Assembly (NCBI RefSeq): GCF_006716565.1
Contig: NZ_VFPG01000001.1
Location: 5,580,001 to 5,644,000, forward strand
Direction of reading: 5' to 3'
Origin: Nocardia bhagyanarayanae
GTDB taxonomy: Bacteria; Actinomycetota; Actinomycetes; Mycobacteriales; Mycobacteriaceae
DNA length: 64,000 nt
The notes under the pieces are model-generated. The model ran no database searches and was not told the DNA's origin. It saw only the letters and a list, made by a program, of their open reading frames with translations. How positions within the stretch are numbered: the stretch's first letter is position 1; each line of letters opens with the position of its first letter. This document shows, in pieces, positions 25,331 to 33,755 of the stretch. The position numbers and the translations under genes are program-made.

Positions 25331-25681
25331 CCTGCGACCTTCTCACCTGCGGCAACATCAGCGGCTTATCCGAGCGCGTGTCTCGCCGACATTTTCCTGC
25401 GGAATCGCGATCGACGCGGTCGGCGCGACGCACGGCCCGCGTCGACACCGCCGTGACATGGAGTTCGACCCTGCCCTCCTGTACGCCGACGAACTGAACA
25501 CCCTCCTGATCTGACCGCGACCTCCCACGAGTGACGAACCGCCGCCCACGCGTGACCATGCCGCGACCGCGCGCCCAACACTGGCGCGGCTTCCTCCGAG
25601 TGCAAAGGTGCGCGCACGAATTCACGCCGCCTCGAGCACAAGTGTTGTGTGCCTGGTTGATGGGATGATTCGATACCGCCC
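25331..25681. other. Gene-free stretch
   Basis: A plus-strand ATG at 25458 opens an 18-codon frame (MEFDPALLYADELNTLLI) that ends at 25514. It has no ribosome site I trust. Otherwise nothing is seen. Confidence 0.3.
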
Positions 25682-26155
25682 GTGACCGAGCAGATCGACG
25701 AAATTCGTCTAGTCAGCGCCAGTCGTGAGATCGCGGCGGACTCCGCCGACATCTTCGAGCTCATCGCCGATCCCGCGCAGCAGCCGCGGTGGGACGGCAA
25801 CGACAACCTCGCCGAGGCGCCGACCGGACAGCGGGTGCGCGCCGTGGGCGACGTGTTCAGCATGACGCTCACGAACGGCGCGGTGCGCGACAACCATGTC
25901 GTCGAGTTCGCCGAGGGCGGCCGCATCGCGTGGCGGCCGTCGGAGCCGGGCAAGGAGCCGCCCGGTCACCTGTGGCGCTGGGAGCTGGCACCGGCCGGCG
26001 CCGGTCGCACGCTGGTGACGCACACCTACGACTGGACGACGCTGACCGACGAGAAGCGTCTGGTGCGCGCCCGTGCCACCACCGCGGACAAGCTGTCCGC
26101 CTCCATCGAACGCCTCGCCGAATTGGCGGAGCGGCAAGCGAATTCCACCGAGTAG
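25682..26155 (+). CDS. SRPBCC-family polyketide cyclase/dehydratase-like protein
   Basis: A 157-residue START/Bet v1-like domain: ISASREIAADSADIFELIAD-like beginning (SASREIAADSADIFELIADP), RWDGNDNLAE, then GHLWRWELAPAGAGRTLVTH and TYDWTTLTDEKRL. Such proteins bind hydrophobic ligands in a helix-grip cavity; many actinobacterial copies have no known role. GTG 25682 is the only reasonable start. Full length, monocistronic. Confidence 0.8.
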   Translation: MTEQIDEIRLVSASREIAADSADIFELIADPAQQPRWDGNDNLAEAPTGQRVRAVGDVFSMTLTNGAVRDNHVVEFAEGGRIAWRPSEPGKEPPGHLWRWELAPAGAGRTLVTHTYDWTTLTDEKRLVRARATTADKLSASIERLAELAERQANSTE

Positions 26156-26160
26156 ACCGC

Positions 26161-26325
26161 TCAGGCCAGGCGGCGGACGTGCAGGTCCTGGGTGGCGCGG
26201 GCCACCAGGTTCCCGTCGGCGGCGCGGATCTGGTGGCGTGCGTGGTGATCGACCGGCCGATGTCGTCGACTCGCGCGGATCGCCGCCGCCTCGCCGGGCG
26301 TCAGCCGCATGGTCGCGGTGACCAC
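26161..26325 (-). pseudogene. Possible hotdog thioesterase C-terminal scrap
   Basis: A 54-residue frame ends ADGNLVARATQDLHVRRLA and contains TATMRLTPGEAAAIRASRR, reminiscent of the last strands of PaaI/DUF4442-type acyl-CoA thioesterases. A TAA just upstream and no further domain make it a remnant at best. Family assignment is weak. Confidence 0.35.
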
Positions 26326-26425
26326 GTCTTAGCAGCTCGCCATTCGCCCGACACTTGACTGACCTTTCGTTCGTAAGTGAAGATATCGTCAGTTTGTGTG
26401 CAGTCGGCGAAAGGTTGTGTCCCAC

Positions 26426-27922
26426 ATGCCCGAACGAACGATGGTCGGCCGGCGCGAGGTGCTCGCCATGATGGCCGCGGCGCCGGTGCTCGCGGCCGCG
26501 CCGGTCCCGCGCGCGGTGGCCGCCCCCCCGTCGCGTCGGCCGAACATCCTGGTCGTCATGACCGACCAGGAACGCGCGGATGTCGCGTTGCCGCCGGGAT
26601 TCAGCCTGCCCGCACGTGCTCGGATCGCGGCGAAGGGAGTGCGTTTCGCCATGCACCACACCCCGACAGCGCCGTGCTCGCCCGCCCGCTCGACGTTCTT
26701 CACCGGTCGGCAGGCGCCCGTCACCGGCATGCTCGACAATGTTCGGGGCAGCGAGCCCATGGGCGCGCTGCTCGGCGCGATGGAGGCGTTCAGCCCGAAT
26801 CTCGACGCCACCATCCCGACCCTCGGAACGATCTTGCGCGGCGCCGGGTACCGCACCGCCTACATCGGCAAATGGCATCTGTCCGATCCGGTCGGCACGG
26901 AGCCGACGGCGCTGTCGCAGTACGGGTTCGACGAGGCGCTCGACATCCTGTCCGGCGGCGGGCCGAACGAGGGCATCCACGAGGATCCCGGTGTCGTGGA
27001 TCAGGCGGTGGACTGGCTGCGCGCACACGCGGGCGCTACCGAGCCGTGGCTGTGCGTGGTGAGCATGGTCAACCCGCACGACATGATGTTCTGCCCGCGT
27101 TTCTACCGGCTCGAAGACGTCCCCGACTACGGCGCGGACGTACCGGCGAATTTCGAATCCGACCTGTCGACCAAGCCGCGCGTGCAAACAGCTTGGCGCA
27201 CAGCGAATTCCATTGTGGGCGGGGTGATGCCGGACGAGGTCACCTCGCCGCTCGCCCAGCGGCAGTGGCGACAGTGGGGCAACTGGTACCTCGAATTGTT
27301 GCGCCGCACCGACGAATTGATCGACCGGGTGCTCGGCGCCCTCGACGACAGCGGCGCCGCCGCCGACACCGTCGTGGTCCGGGTCGCCGACCACGGGGAA
27401 CTCGGTGGCGCGCACGGGCTTCGGCAGAAGGGCGCGATGATCTATCGCGAGAACAACCGGGTCCCGCTGGTCATCGCCGACCCGCGCAATCCCGGCGCCC
27501 ACGGGACCACCGCCACCGGCCTGACCTCGCACGTGGACTTGGTGCCCACCCTTGCCGCGCTGGCCGGAGCCTCCGCCGGAGCGCTCGGCCCCGTCGCGGG
27601 CCGTGACCTGACCCCGTTGCTGGCCGATCCCGGCAGAACGGTGCGCGACGCCCTTCTGCTCACCTCCGACGCCAAGTCCAGCGGCGGTCTGCTGCCCGGC
27701 GTCGGCTACTGCCTGCGCGGTGCGATCACCCCGCGCTACAGCTTCGCCCGATACTCCACACCGGAGAACCTGTCCGGCCCGCGCTCGGAGTTCGAATACG
27801 AGCTCTACGACCGCCAGGAGGACCCGCTCGAGCTGCGCAACCTCGCCCACGCGGGCGGCGCACCCGCCCTCGTCGCGGAGCTGAACGACCTGGTGGACTC
27901 CCTCGTCGCCCAGGAGTTGTGA
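26426..27922 (+). CDS. Tat-exported sulfatase
   Basis: A 498-residue arylsulfatase-family enzyme. The N-terminus has a twin-arginine signal (VGRREVLAMMAAAPVLAAAP), then the sulfatase start PNILVVMTDQERAD, with metal-binding Asp. The formylglycine site is PTAPCSPARSTFFTGRQ (CxPxR), converted by a maturase. GYRTAYIGKWHL and VVRVADHGELGGAHGL (DHGxxxG) supply further metal and substrate ligands. It would cleave sulfate esters outside the membrane. GTG 26396 is an alternative start adding ten residues. Alone in its transcription unit, ending 133 bases before hypA. Confidence 0.85.
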   Translation: MPERTMVGRREVLAMMAAAPVLAAAPVPRAVAAPPSRRPNILVVMTDQERADVALPPGFSLPARARIAAKGVRFAMHHTPTAPCSPARSTFFTGRQAPVTGMLDNVRGSEPMGALLGAMEAFSPNLDATIPTLGTILRGAGYRTAYIGKWHLSDPVGTEPTALSQYGFDEALDILSGGGPNEGIHEDPGVVDQAVDWLRAHAGATEPWLCVVSMVNPHDMMFCPRFYRLEDVPDYGADVPANFESDLSTKPRVQTAWRTANSIVGGVMPDEVTSPLAQRQWRQWGNWYLELLRRTDELIDRVLGALDDSGAAADTVVVRVADHGELGGAHGLRQKGAMIYRENNRVPLVIADPRNPGAHGTTATGLTSHVDLVPTLAALAGASAGALGPVAGRDLTPLLADPGRTVRDALLLTSDAKSSGGLLPGVGYCLRGAITPRYSFARYSTPENLSGPRSEFEYELYDRQEDPLELRNLAHAGGAPALVAELNDLVDSLVAQEL

Positions 27923-28055
27923 GGGCGGCGCACCCGGCGATTCGCCGACCGCCGAACCCCACCGCCGGTCGGCGGATGGATTCTCCGATACGACGCCGGC
28001 CCGTGTGCCGCGGAGTAGCCTCGATAAGGGTCATATCCCAAAAGCCGAGGCCACA

Positions 28056-28427
28056 ATGCACGAAATGGCGATAACTCGAAGTGTCGTCGACGCCGTGTGT
28101 GAGCATGCGGCGGGACGACGGGTGCACAGCGTCACCGTGGAGGTCGGCGCGCTGTGCGCGATCGTGCCCGAGGCGATGCGGTTCTGCTTCGAGCTGGCGA
28201 CCGAGGGGACCGTGGCGGACGGCGCCGAGCTGGTCGTGCAGACCGTGCCCGGCGCCGCGATCTGCCGATCCTGCGGCGCCGAGTTCGCCCTCGTCGACCT
28301 GATCCTGCTGTGTCCGTGCGGTAGCGCCGACGTCGAGATCAGGGCCGGGCGGGAGCTTCGAATCCGAACGATGGAGGTGAGCGAACCATGTGCGCGACCT
28401 GCGGATGCGGCGATTCGACAGCCATGA
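28056..28427 (+). CDS. hypA: Hydrogenase nickel-insertion protein HypA
   Basis: A 123-residue metallochaperone that hands Ni2+ to the hydrogenase large subunit together with HypB. The N-terminal MHEMAITRSVV carries the Ni-binding Met-His-Glu, which fixes the start at 28056. The zinc loop is AICRSCGAEF and LCPCGSADVEI; the second pair is C-P-C rather than C-x2-C, a small deviation. It overlaps hypB by 40 bases, so both are translated together. First gene of the hydrogenase run. Confidence 0.92.
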   Translation: MHEMAITRSVVDAVCEHAAGRRVHSVTVEVGALCAIVPEAMRFCFELATEGTVADGAELVVQTVPGAAICRSCGAEFALVDLILLCPCGSADVEIRAGRELRIRTMEVSEPCARPADAAIRQP

Positions 28428-29245
28428 TCACGGTCCTGCGCGACCACCCGCACGAGCACGACCCCGACCACCGGCACGAACCCGACCACCAGCACGCGCA
28501 CGGCCACCACCACGGCCACGAGCACGGCCACGAGCACGCGGATCACGTCCACGTGCCGATCACCGAGACGGTGACGTTGGAGCAGAAGGTACTGGCCAAG
28601 AACGATCGGCTGGCCCAGCACAACAGAGATCGGCTGCGCCGCGGCGGCATCGTGGCGCTCAACGTCACCAGCTCGCCGGGAGCCGGCAAGACGACACTGC
28701 TCGAGCGCACCATCCGCGATCTGAGCGATCGACCGATCGCGGTCGTCGAGGGCGATCAGGAGACACTGCTCGACGCCCAACGCATCAAGGCGACGGGGTG
28801 CCGGGTGGTGCAGGTCAATACCGGTGCAGGTTGCCACCTGGATGCCGAAATGATGCGGCATGCCCTCGACGAACTCGATCCGGCGCCGGGCACGCTGCTG
28901 TTCATCGAGAATGTCGGCAATTTGGTCTGCCCCGCGCTGTTCGATTTGGGCGAGCTCGCCAAGGTCGTGGTGTTCTCGGTGACCGAGGGCACCGACAAAC
29001 CGCTGAAATATCCGCATATGTTCGCCGCGGCCGGATTGGTGCTCGTCAACAAAATCGACCTCATTCCCTACGTCGATTTCGATCTCGACCGGTGCGCCGA
29101 ATACGCGCACTCGATCAATCCCGGTGTCCCGATCATGCCGGTCTCCGCGATCACCGGCGAGGGCTTGCCTAGCTGGTACACATGGCTTTCCGGGCAGATG
29201 TCGCCGCCGCCGACCTCCCTTGAGGAAGCTTCCAGCCCCGCCTAG
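28388..29245 (+). CDS. hypB: Hydrogenase nickel GTPase HypB
   Basis: A 285-residue SIMIBI-class GTPase that powers nickel insertion. N-terminal MCATCGCGDS is the high-affinity Ni site (CxxCGC). A His-rich stretch of about 40 residues follows (HEHDPDHRHEPDHQHAHGHH and onward) and can store nickel. The G domain has Walker A NVTSSPGAGKTTLLERTI, the FIENVGNLVCPALFDLGE metal/switch region and NKID specificity motif (VLVNKIDLIPYVDFD). It overlaps hypA upstream and ends 82 bases before hhyS, where a CRP-like site sits. Confidence 0.93.
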   Translation: MCATCGCGDSTAMITVLRDHPHEHDPDHRHEPDHQHAHGHHHGHEHGHEHADHVHVPITETVTLEQKVLAKNDRLAQHNRDRLRRGGIVALNVTSSPGAGKTTLLERTIRDLSDRPIAVVEGDQETLLDAQRIKATGCRVVQVNTGAGCHLDAEMMRHALDELDPAPGTLLFIENVGNLVCPALFDLGELAKVVVFSVTEGTDKPLKYPHMFAAAGLVLVNKIDLIPYVDFDLDRCAEYAHSINPGVPIMPVSAITGEGLPSWYTWLSGQMSPPPTSLEEASSPA

Positions 29246-29250
29246 ACTGG

Positions 29251-29266
29251 CGTGACGAGTGTCACA
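29251..29266. promoter_or_regulatory. CRP/GlxR-like binding site upstream of hhyS
   Basis: CGTGACGAGTGTCACA carries the GTGA-N6-TCAC core of CRP-family operators and fits TGTGA-N6-TCACA at all but the first base. Its centre is about 69 bases before the hhyS ATG, in the only sizeable gap of the first half of the cluster, so a second promoter with cAMP-receptor-type control is likely. Confidence 0.6.
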
Positions 29267-29327
29267 TTCCGGACGGTTTCTCCTTCAGAAGCCTGTGCGG
29301 CGCTCCAGCTTCGAAAGGTGGCATCTC

Positions 29328-30383
29328 ATGCCGACTAAGGAAGCAGTCAAAGCCGAAGAAACGCTGATCCACGTTCTCTGGATCAACGCCGGCCTCAGTT
29401 GTGACGGTGACTCGGTGGCGCTGACTGCCGCCTCCCAGCCCAGCATCGAGGAGATCGCCCTGGGTTCGCTCCCCGGTCTCCCCAAGGTTGCCGTCCATTG
29501 GCCGCTGATCGATTTCGAATGCGGTCCCAACGGTGGGGCCGACGATTTCCTGGAATGGTTCTTCCGCGCCGACCGCGGCGAACTCGAACCGTTCGTCCTC
29601 GTGGTCGAGGGATCGATCCCCAACGAGCAGCTCAAAACCGAGGGCTACTGGTGCGGGTTCGGCAACAACCCCGAGACCGGCCAGCCGATGACGACCAGCG
29701 AATGGCTGGATCGCCTCGCCCCGAAAGCCACCGCCATCGTGGCCGCCGGTACCTGCGCCACCTACGGCGGCATCCACGCCATGGCGGGAAACCCGACCGG
29801 GGCGATGGGCGTGCCGGACTACCTCGGCTGGGATTGGCGGAGCAAGGCGGACATCCCGATCGTCTGCGTGCCGGGGTGCCCGATCCACCCGGACAACCTC
29901 TCCGAGACCCTGACCTACCTGCTCTACATGGCCACCGGCCAGGCGCCGATGATCCCGCTCGACGACGCGCTGCGGCCCAAGTGGCTGTTCGCCGCGACCG
30001 TCCACGAGGGCTGCGATCGCGCCGGGTACTACGAGCAGGGTGACTTCGCCACCGAGTACGGATCGCCGAAGTGCATCGTGAAGCTCGGCTGCTGGGGTCC
30101 GGTCGTGAAATGCAATGTGCCCAAGCGCGGTTGGATCAACGGCGTCGGCGGCTGCCCCAACGTCGGCGGTATCTGCATCGGCTGCACCATGCCCGGTTTC
30201 CCGGACAAGTTCATGCCGTTCATGGACGAACCGCCCGGCGGCAAGTTCTCCTCGGCGGCCTCTGGACTGTACGGGTCGGTGATCCGCAGCCTGCGCTCGG
30301 TCACCGGCCGCACCGTTGACAAGGAGCCGCGCTGGCGGCACCGCGGCGAGAAGCTGGAAACCGGCGCGACGCGCACCTGGTAG
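29328..30383 (+). CDS. hhyS: [NiFe] hydrogenase small subunit, group 1h
   Basis: A 351-residue Fe-S electron-transfer subunit. ATG 29328 follows GAAAGGTGG. The proximal cluster site reads NAGLSCDGDSV: the usual C-x2-C is C-x2-D (Cys25, Asp28), the 3Cys-1Asp signature of the O2-insensitive group 1h (formerly group 5) enzymes. Further ligands lie in VAAGTCATYGG, VPGCPIHPDN and CPNVGGICIGCTMPGFPD. There is no Tat signal and no C-terminal membrane anchor, unlike group 1a-1d enzymes, so the enzyme faces the cytoplasm. Its role is oxidation of trace H2. Confidence 0.95.
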   Translation: MPTKEAVKAEETLIHVLWINAGLSCDGDSVALTAASQPSIEEIALGSLPGLPKVAVHWPLIDFECGPNGGADDFLEWFFRADRGELEPFVLVVEGSIPNEQLKTEGYWCGFGNNPETGQPMTTSEWLDRLAPKATAIVAAGTCATYGGIHAMAGNPTGAMGVPDYLGWDWRSKADIPIVCVPGCPIHPDNLSETLTYLLYMATGQAPMIPLDDALRPKWLFAATVHEGCDRAGYYEQGDFATEYGSPKCIVKLGCWGPVVKCNVPKRGWINGVGGCPNVGGICIGCTMPGFPDKFMPFMDEPPGGKFSSAASGLYGSVIRSLRSVTGRTVDKEPRWRHRGEKLETGATRTW

Positions 30384-30393
30384 GAGGACTTCG

Positions 30394-32190
30394 ATGACTC
30401 AGATCATTCCGGAGCCGTCGCACCGCAAGGTCGACCCGAACGCCCTCGTGGAGATGGCGTGGGATCCGATCACCCGGATCGTCGGCAGCTTGGGTATCTA
30501 CACCAAGATCGATTTCGAGAATCAGCAGGTCGTGGAGTGCCACAGCACGTCGTCGATCTTCCGCGGCTACTCCATCTTCATGAAGGGCAAGGATCCGCGC
30601 GACGCGCACTTCATCACCAGCCGGATCTGCGGCATCTGCGGCGACAACCACGCCACCTGTTCGTGCTACTGCCAGAACATGGCCTACGGCGTGCAGCCAC
30701 CGCACCTGGGCGAGTGGCTGGTCAACCTCGGCGAAGCGGCCGAGTACATGTTCGACCACAACATCTTCCAGGAGAACCTGGTCGGCGTGGACTTCTGCGA
30801 GAAGATGGTCGCCGAGACCAATCCCGGTGTGCTGGCTCGCGCCGAGCGCACCGAAGCGCCGCACGCGGACGCGCACAACTTCCGGACCATCGCCGACATC
30901 ATGCGCGCGCTGAACCCGTTCAGCGGCGAGTTCTATCGCGAGGCGCTGCAGGTCAGCCGGTTCACGCGCGAGATGTTCTGCCTGATGGAGGGCAGGCACG
31001 TGCATCCGTCGACGCTGTATCCGGGCGGTGTCGGCACCGTCGCCACCATCCAGCTGATGACCGACTACATGACGCGTCTGATGCGGTACGTGGAGTTCAT
31101 GAAGAAGGCCGTGCCGATGCACGACGACCTGTTCGACTTCTTCTACGAGGCGCTGCCCGGCTACGACAAGGTCGGTCTGCGCCGCACGCTGCTCGGCTGC
31201 TGGGGTTCGTTCCAGGATCCCGAGTTCTGCAACTTCTCGTACAAGGACATGGAGGACTGGGGTCGCAAGATGTTCGTGACCCCCGGCGTGGTGGTGGACG
31301 GGAAACTGCTCACGACCAGCCTGGTCGACATCAACCTCGGCATCCGGATCCTGCTGGGCAGTTCGTATTACGACGACTGGACCGATCAGGAGATGTTCGT
31401 GAAGACGGATCCGCTGGGCAATCCGGTGGACCGGCGCCACCCGTGGAACCAGCACACCAACCCCAAGCCGCAGAAGCGCGACCTGGAGGACAAGTACAGC
31501 TGGGTGATGTCGCCGCGCTGGTTCGACGGCACGGACCACCTGGCGCTGGACACCGGCGGCGGACCGCTGGCCCGGCTGTGGACCACGGCGCTGGCCGGGC
31601 TCGTCGACATCGGCTACGTGAAGTCGACGGGGCACAGCGTGCAGATCAACTTCCCGAAGACCGCCCTGAAGGGGCCGGTCGAGCTCGAATGGAAGATCCC
31701 GTCCGTCGGGAGCAACACCATCGAACGCGACCGCGCTCGCACCTACTTCCAGGCGTACGCGGCGGCCTGCGCCCTGCACTTCGCCGAGAAGGCCATCGAG
31801 GAGATCCGGGCCGGGCACACCAAGACCTGGGAGCCGTTCGAGGTGCCCGAGGAGAGCATCGGGTGCGGCTTCACCGAGGCCGTGCGCGGCGTCCTGTCCC
31901 ACCACATGGTGATCAGGGACGGCAAGATCGCCAACTACCACCCGTATCCGCCGACGCCGTGGAACGCCAGCCCGCGCGACAGCTTCGGCACACCGGGCCC
32001 CTACGAGGACGCGGTGCAGGGCCAGGCGATCTTCGAGGAGAACAACCGGGAGAACTTCAAGGGCATCGACATCATGCGCACCGTGCGCAGCTTCGATCCG
32101 TGTCTGCCGTGTGGCGTGCACATGTATCTCGGCAAGGGAAAGACGCTGGAGAAAGTGCACTCCCCCGCCCAGACGCTGACCCCGGAGTAG
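30394..32190 (+). CDS. hhyL: [NiFe] hydrogenase large subunit, group 1h
   Basis: A 598-residue catalytic subunit with the Ni-Fe(CN)2CO centre. Ligand motif L1 is SRICGICGDNHATC (Cys79, Cys82, His86) and L2 is DPCLPCGVHM (Cys570, Cys573, His576). A 22-residue tail follows His576 and should be wholly or partly removed by the endopeptidase encoded downstream. The long insert with HPWNQHTNPKPQKRDLEDKY is typical of the 1h group. AGGAGG sits 7 bases before ATG 30394 and 10 bases separate it from hhyS. Confidence 0.95.
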   Translation: MTQIIPEPSHRKVDPNALVEMAWDPITRIVGSLGIYTKIDFENQQVVECHSTSSIFRGYSIFMKGKDPRDAHFITSRICGICGDNHATCSCYCQNMAYGVQPPHLGEWLVNLGEAAEYMFDHNIFQENLVGVDFCEKMVAETNPGVLARAERTEAPHADAHNFRTIADIMRALNPFSGEFYREALQVSRFTREMFCLMEGRHVHPSTLYPGGVGTVATIQLMTDYMTRLMRYVEFMKKAVPMHDDLFDFFYEALPGYDKVGLRRTLLGCWGSFQDPEFCNFSYKDMEDWGRKMFVTPGVVVDGKLLTTSLVDINLGIRILLGSSYYDDWTDQEMFVKTDPLGNPVDRRHPWNQHTNPKPQKRDLEDKYSWVMSPRWFDGTDHLALDTGGGPLARLWTTALAGLVDIGYVKSTGHSVQINFPKTALKGPVELEWKIPSVGSNTIERDRARTYFQAYAAACALHFAEKAIEEIRAGHTKTWEPFEVPEESIGCGFTEAVRGVLSHHMVIRDGKIANYHPYPPTPWNASPRDSFGTPGPYEDAVQGQAIFEENNRENFKGIDIMRTVRSFDPCLPCGVHMYLGKGKTLEKVHSPAQTLTPE

Positions 32191-32193
32191 CGG

Positions 32194-33123
32194 ATGGCGC
32201 GCCCGCAGCGAGAGATGGGAAACGGCCACGACGAGGCCGTAGTCGACGACGATCGCTGGCGCGGCGCGGGCGAACGCATCGAAACGCTGCTCGAATCGAG
32301 TTCGGTGGGCGGCGCCGCGGCCAGGGAGCGGGCCGAGGAATTGGTCCGCGAGGTCGCCGATCTCTACGGCGCGGGCCTCGAGCGCATCGTCGGCATGCTC
32401 GACGACGCGGCACTCGAACGTCTCGCCGGTGACGACCTGATCGCGAGTCTGCTGCTCGTGCACGGGCTGCACCCGCACGACGTGGCCACTCGGGTGCGCT
32501 CCGCGCTCGACAGCGTGCGGCCCTACCTCGGTTCGCACGGCGGCGACGTCACCCTGATCGCGGTCGAGGACGGGATCGTGCGGCTCGAGCTGGCGGGCAG
32601 CTGCCGCACCTGCCCGTCGTCGTCGGTGACGTTGGAACTGGCCGTCGAGGAGGCGGTGCGCGCCGCGGCGCCCGAGATCGAGGCGATCGAGGTGGTCGCG
32701 GCCGAACCGGAGGCGGGCTCGGGGGTGATCGCGGCGGAGTCGTTGTTCGCCCGCGTGCACGCCGCGGGTCCGCATTCGGGCAGCTGGATCGCCGTCCCCG
32801 AACTGGCGGCGCTCGGGGTCGGTGAAGTCGGCGGATTCTCGGTGGCCGGTGTTCCGGTGCTGGCCTGCCGGGTCGGCGACGAAGTGTTCGTCTACCGCGA
32901 CCGGTGTGGCGCCTGCGGCCGTTCGATGGCGGGCGCGGTCCTGCACCGGCGCCTCGGCTTCCCCGTGGGCGACGCCGTACTGCGCTGCCCGTCGTGCGGC
33001 GCGCATTTCGACGCGGTGCACGCCGGTGCGCGGGTCGACGGCGACGGGCACCTCGAACCGCTTCCGGTGCTGGTGCGCTCGGGTGAGCTGTCGGTGGCGG
33101 TTCCCGCGGAGGTGCCCGGATGA
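32194..33123 (+). CDS. NifU-like plus Rieske-like redox protein of the hydrogenase cluster
   Basis: A 309-residue two-domain protein directly after hhyL (3-base gap). Residues about 96-168 form a NifU C-terminal domain (PYLGSHGGDVTLIAVEDG; AGSCRTCPSS with Cys137/Cys140). Residues about 195-305 look like a Rieske fold, but the iron ligands appear to be two Cys pairs, DRCGACG (238/241) and RCPSCGAHFD (265/268), instead of CxH and CxxH. It is expected to pass electrons from HhyS towards quinone, or to help load clusters. The same position is held by this protein in other actinobacterial 1h operons. Its stop overlaps the next start (ATGA). Confidence 0.85.
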   Translation: MARPQREMGNGHDEAVVDDDRWRGAGERIETLLESSSVGGAAARERAEELVREVADLYGAGLERIVGMLDDAALERLAGDDLIASLLLVHGLHPHDVATRVRSALDSVRPYLGSHGGDVTLIAVEDGIVRLELAGSCRTCPSSSVTLELAVEEAVRAAAPEIEAIEVVAAEPEAGSGVIAAESLFARVHAAGPHSGSWIAVPELAALGVGEVGGFSVAGVPVLACRVGDEVFVYRDRCGACGRSMAGAVLHRRLGFPVGDAVLRCPSCGAHFDAVHAGARVDGDGHLEPLPVLVRSGELSVAVPAEVPG

Positions 33124-33755
33124 GTTCGGCGTTCGGCGTGCTGCGCCGCCTGACCGCGCCGCGACCGGCGCCCGCCCCGGCGGGCGAACGCTGCGAGATG
33201 TGCGCGGACCCGATCGGCGAATCCCACCAGCACGTGGTGAATATCGAAGGCAGACAGCTGATGTGCGTCTGCCGCGGCTGCTATCTGCTGTTCACCGACC
33301 AGACGGCCGCGTTGCGGTACCGCGCGGTGCCGGACCGCTATCTGTCGTTCCCGGACGTGGTCATCGATCAGGACGAGTGGGACGCGCTCGAGATCCCGGT
33401 CGGTCTGGCCTTCTTCTTCCGCAATTCGGCGCTCGGGCGCACCGTCGCGTTCTATCCGAGCCCGGCGGGCGCGACCGAGTCCGAACTGCCCTTGCCGCGC
33501 TGGCACGCGATCCTGGACCGGCATCCGGAGATCGATGTCGCGGCCGACGATGTCGAGGCGTTGCTGATCCGCATGCCGCACCGCGGCCGACCCGGAGCCT
33601 GCCTGCTGTTGCCCATCGACGCCTGCTACGAGTTCGTCGGCCGGATGCGGTTGCTGTGGCGCGGCTTCGACGGCGGCCAGGAGGCGCACCAGTACATCGA
33701 GGACTTCTTCGCCACGATGTCGGCGCGGGCGCGAACCGAGGGGGGCGCGCGATGA
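33120..33755 (+). CDS. DUF5947-like protein of group 1h hydrogenase clusters
   Basis: A 211-residue protein of unknown function, known to me only next to actinobacterial 1h hydrogenases. Near the N-terminus a possible zinc site is seen: ERCEMCADPIGESHQH and MCVCRGCYLLF (two Cys before, three after). The rest is a mixed alpha/beta domain (RYLSFPDVVIDQDEWDALEI; FFFRNSALGRTVAFYPSPAG). It overlaps both neighbours by four bases (ATGA), so strict co-translation with the redox protein and the next gene is expected. Function is open: maturation, Fe-S delivery or electron coupling are all possible. Confidence 0.7.
   Translation: MSSAFGVLRRLTAPRPAPAPAGERCEMCADPIGESHQHVVNIEGRQLMCVCRGCYLLFTDQTAALRYRAVPDRYLSFPDVVIDQDEWDALEIPVGLAFFFRNSALGRTVAFYPSPAGATESELPLPRWHAILDRHPEIDVAADDVEALLIRMPHRGRPGACLLLPIDACYEFVGRMRLLWRGFDGGQEAHQYIEDFFATMSARARTEGGAR

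Noticed and set aside
25458..25514. 18-codon frame MEFDPALLYADELNTLLI as a peptide precursor
   Set aside because: No convincing ribosome site, no partner maturation enzyme nearby and no similarity to a known precursor.
25709..27850. 713-codon minus-strand frame opposite the SRPBCC and sulfatase genes
   Set aside because: Shadow of high-GC third positions; no motif, and both plus-strand genes are recognised families.
30301..33051. Very long open frame on the minus strand (916 codons) opposite the hydrogenase subunits
   Set aside because: It mirrors the codon pattern of hhyL and the redox gene, is rich in His, Arg, Val and Gln without any domain, and the plus-strand genes are certain.
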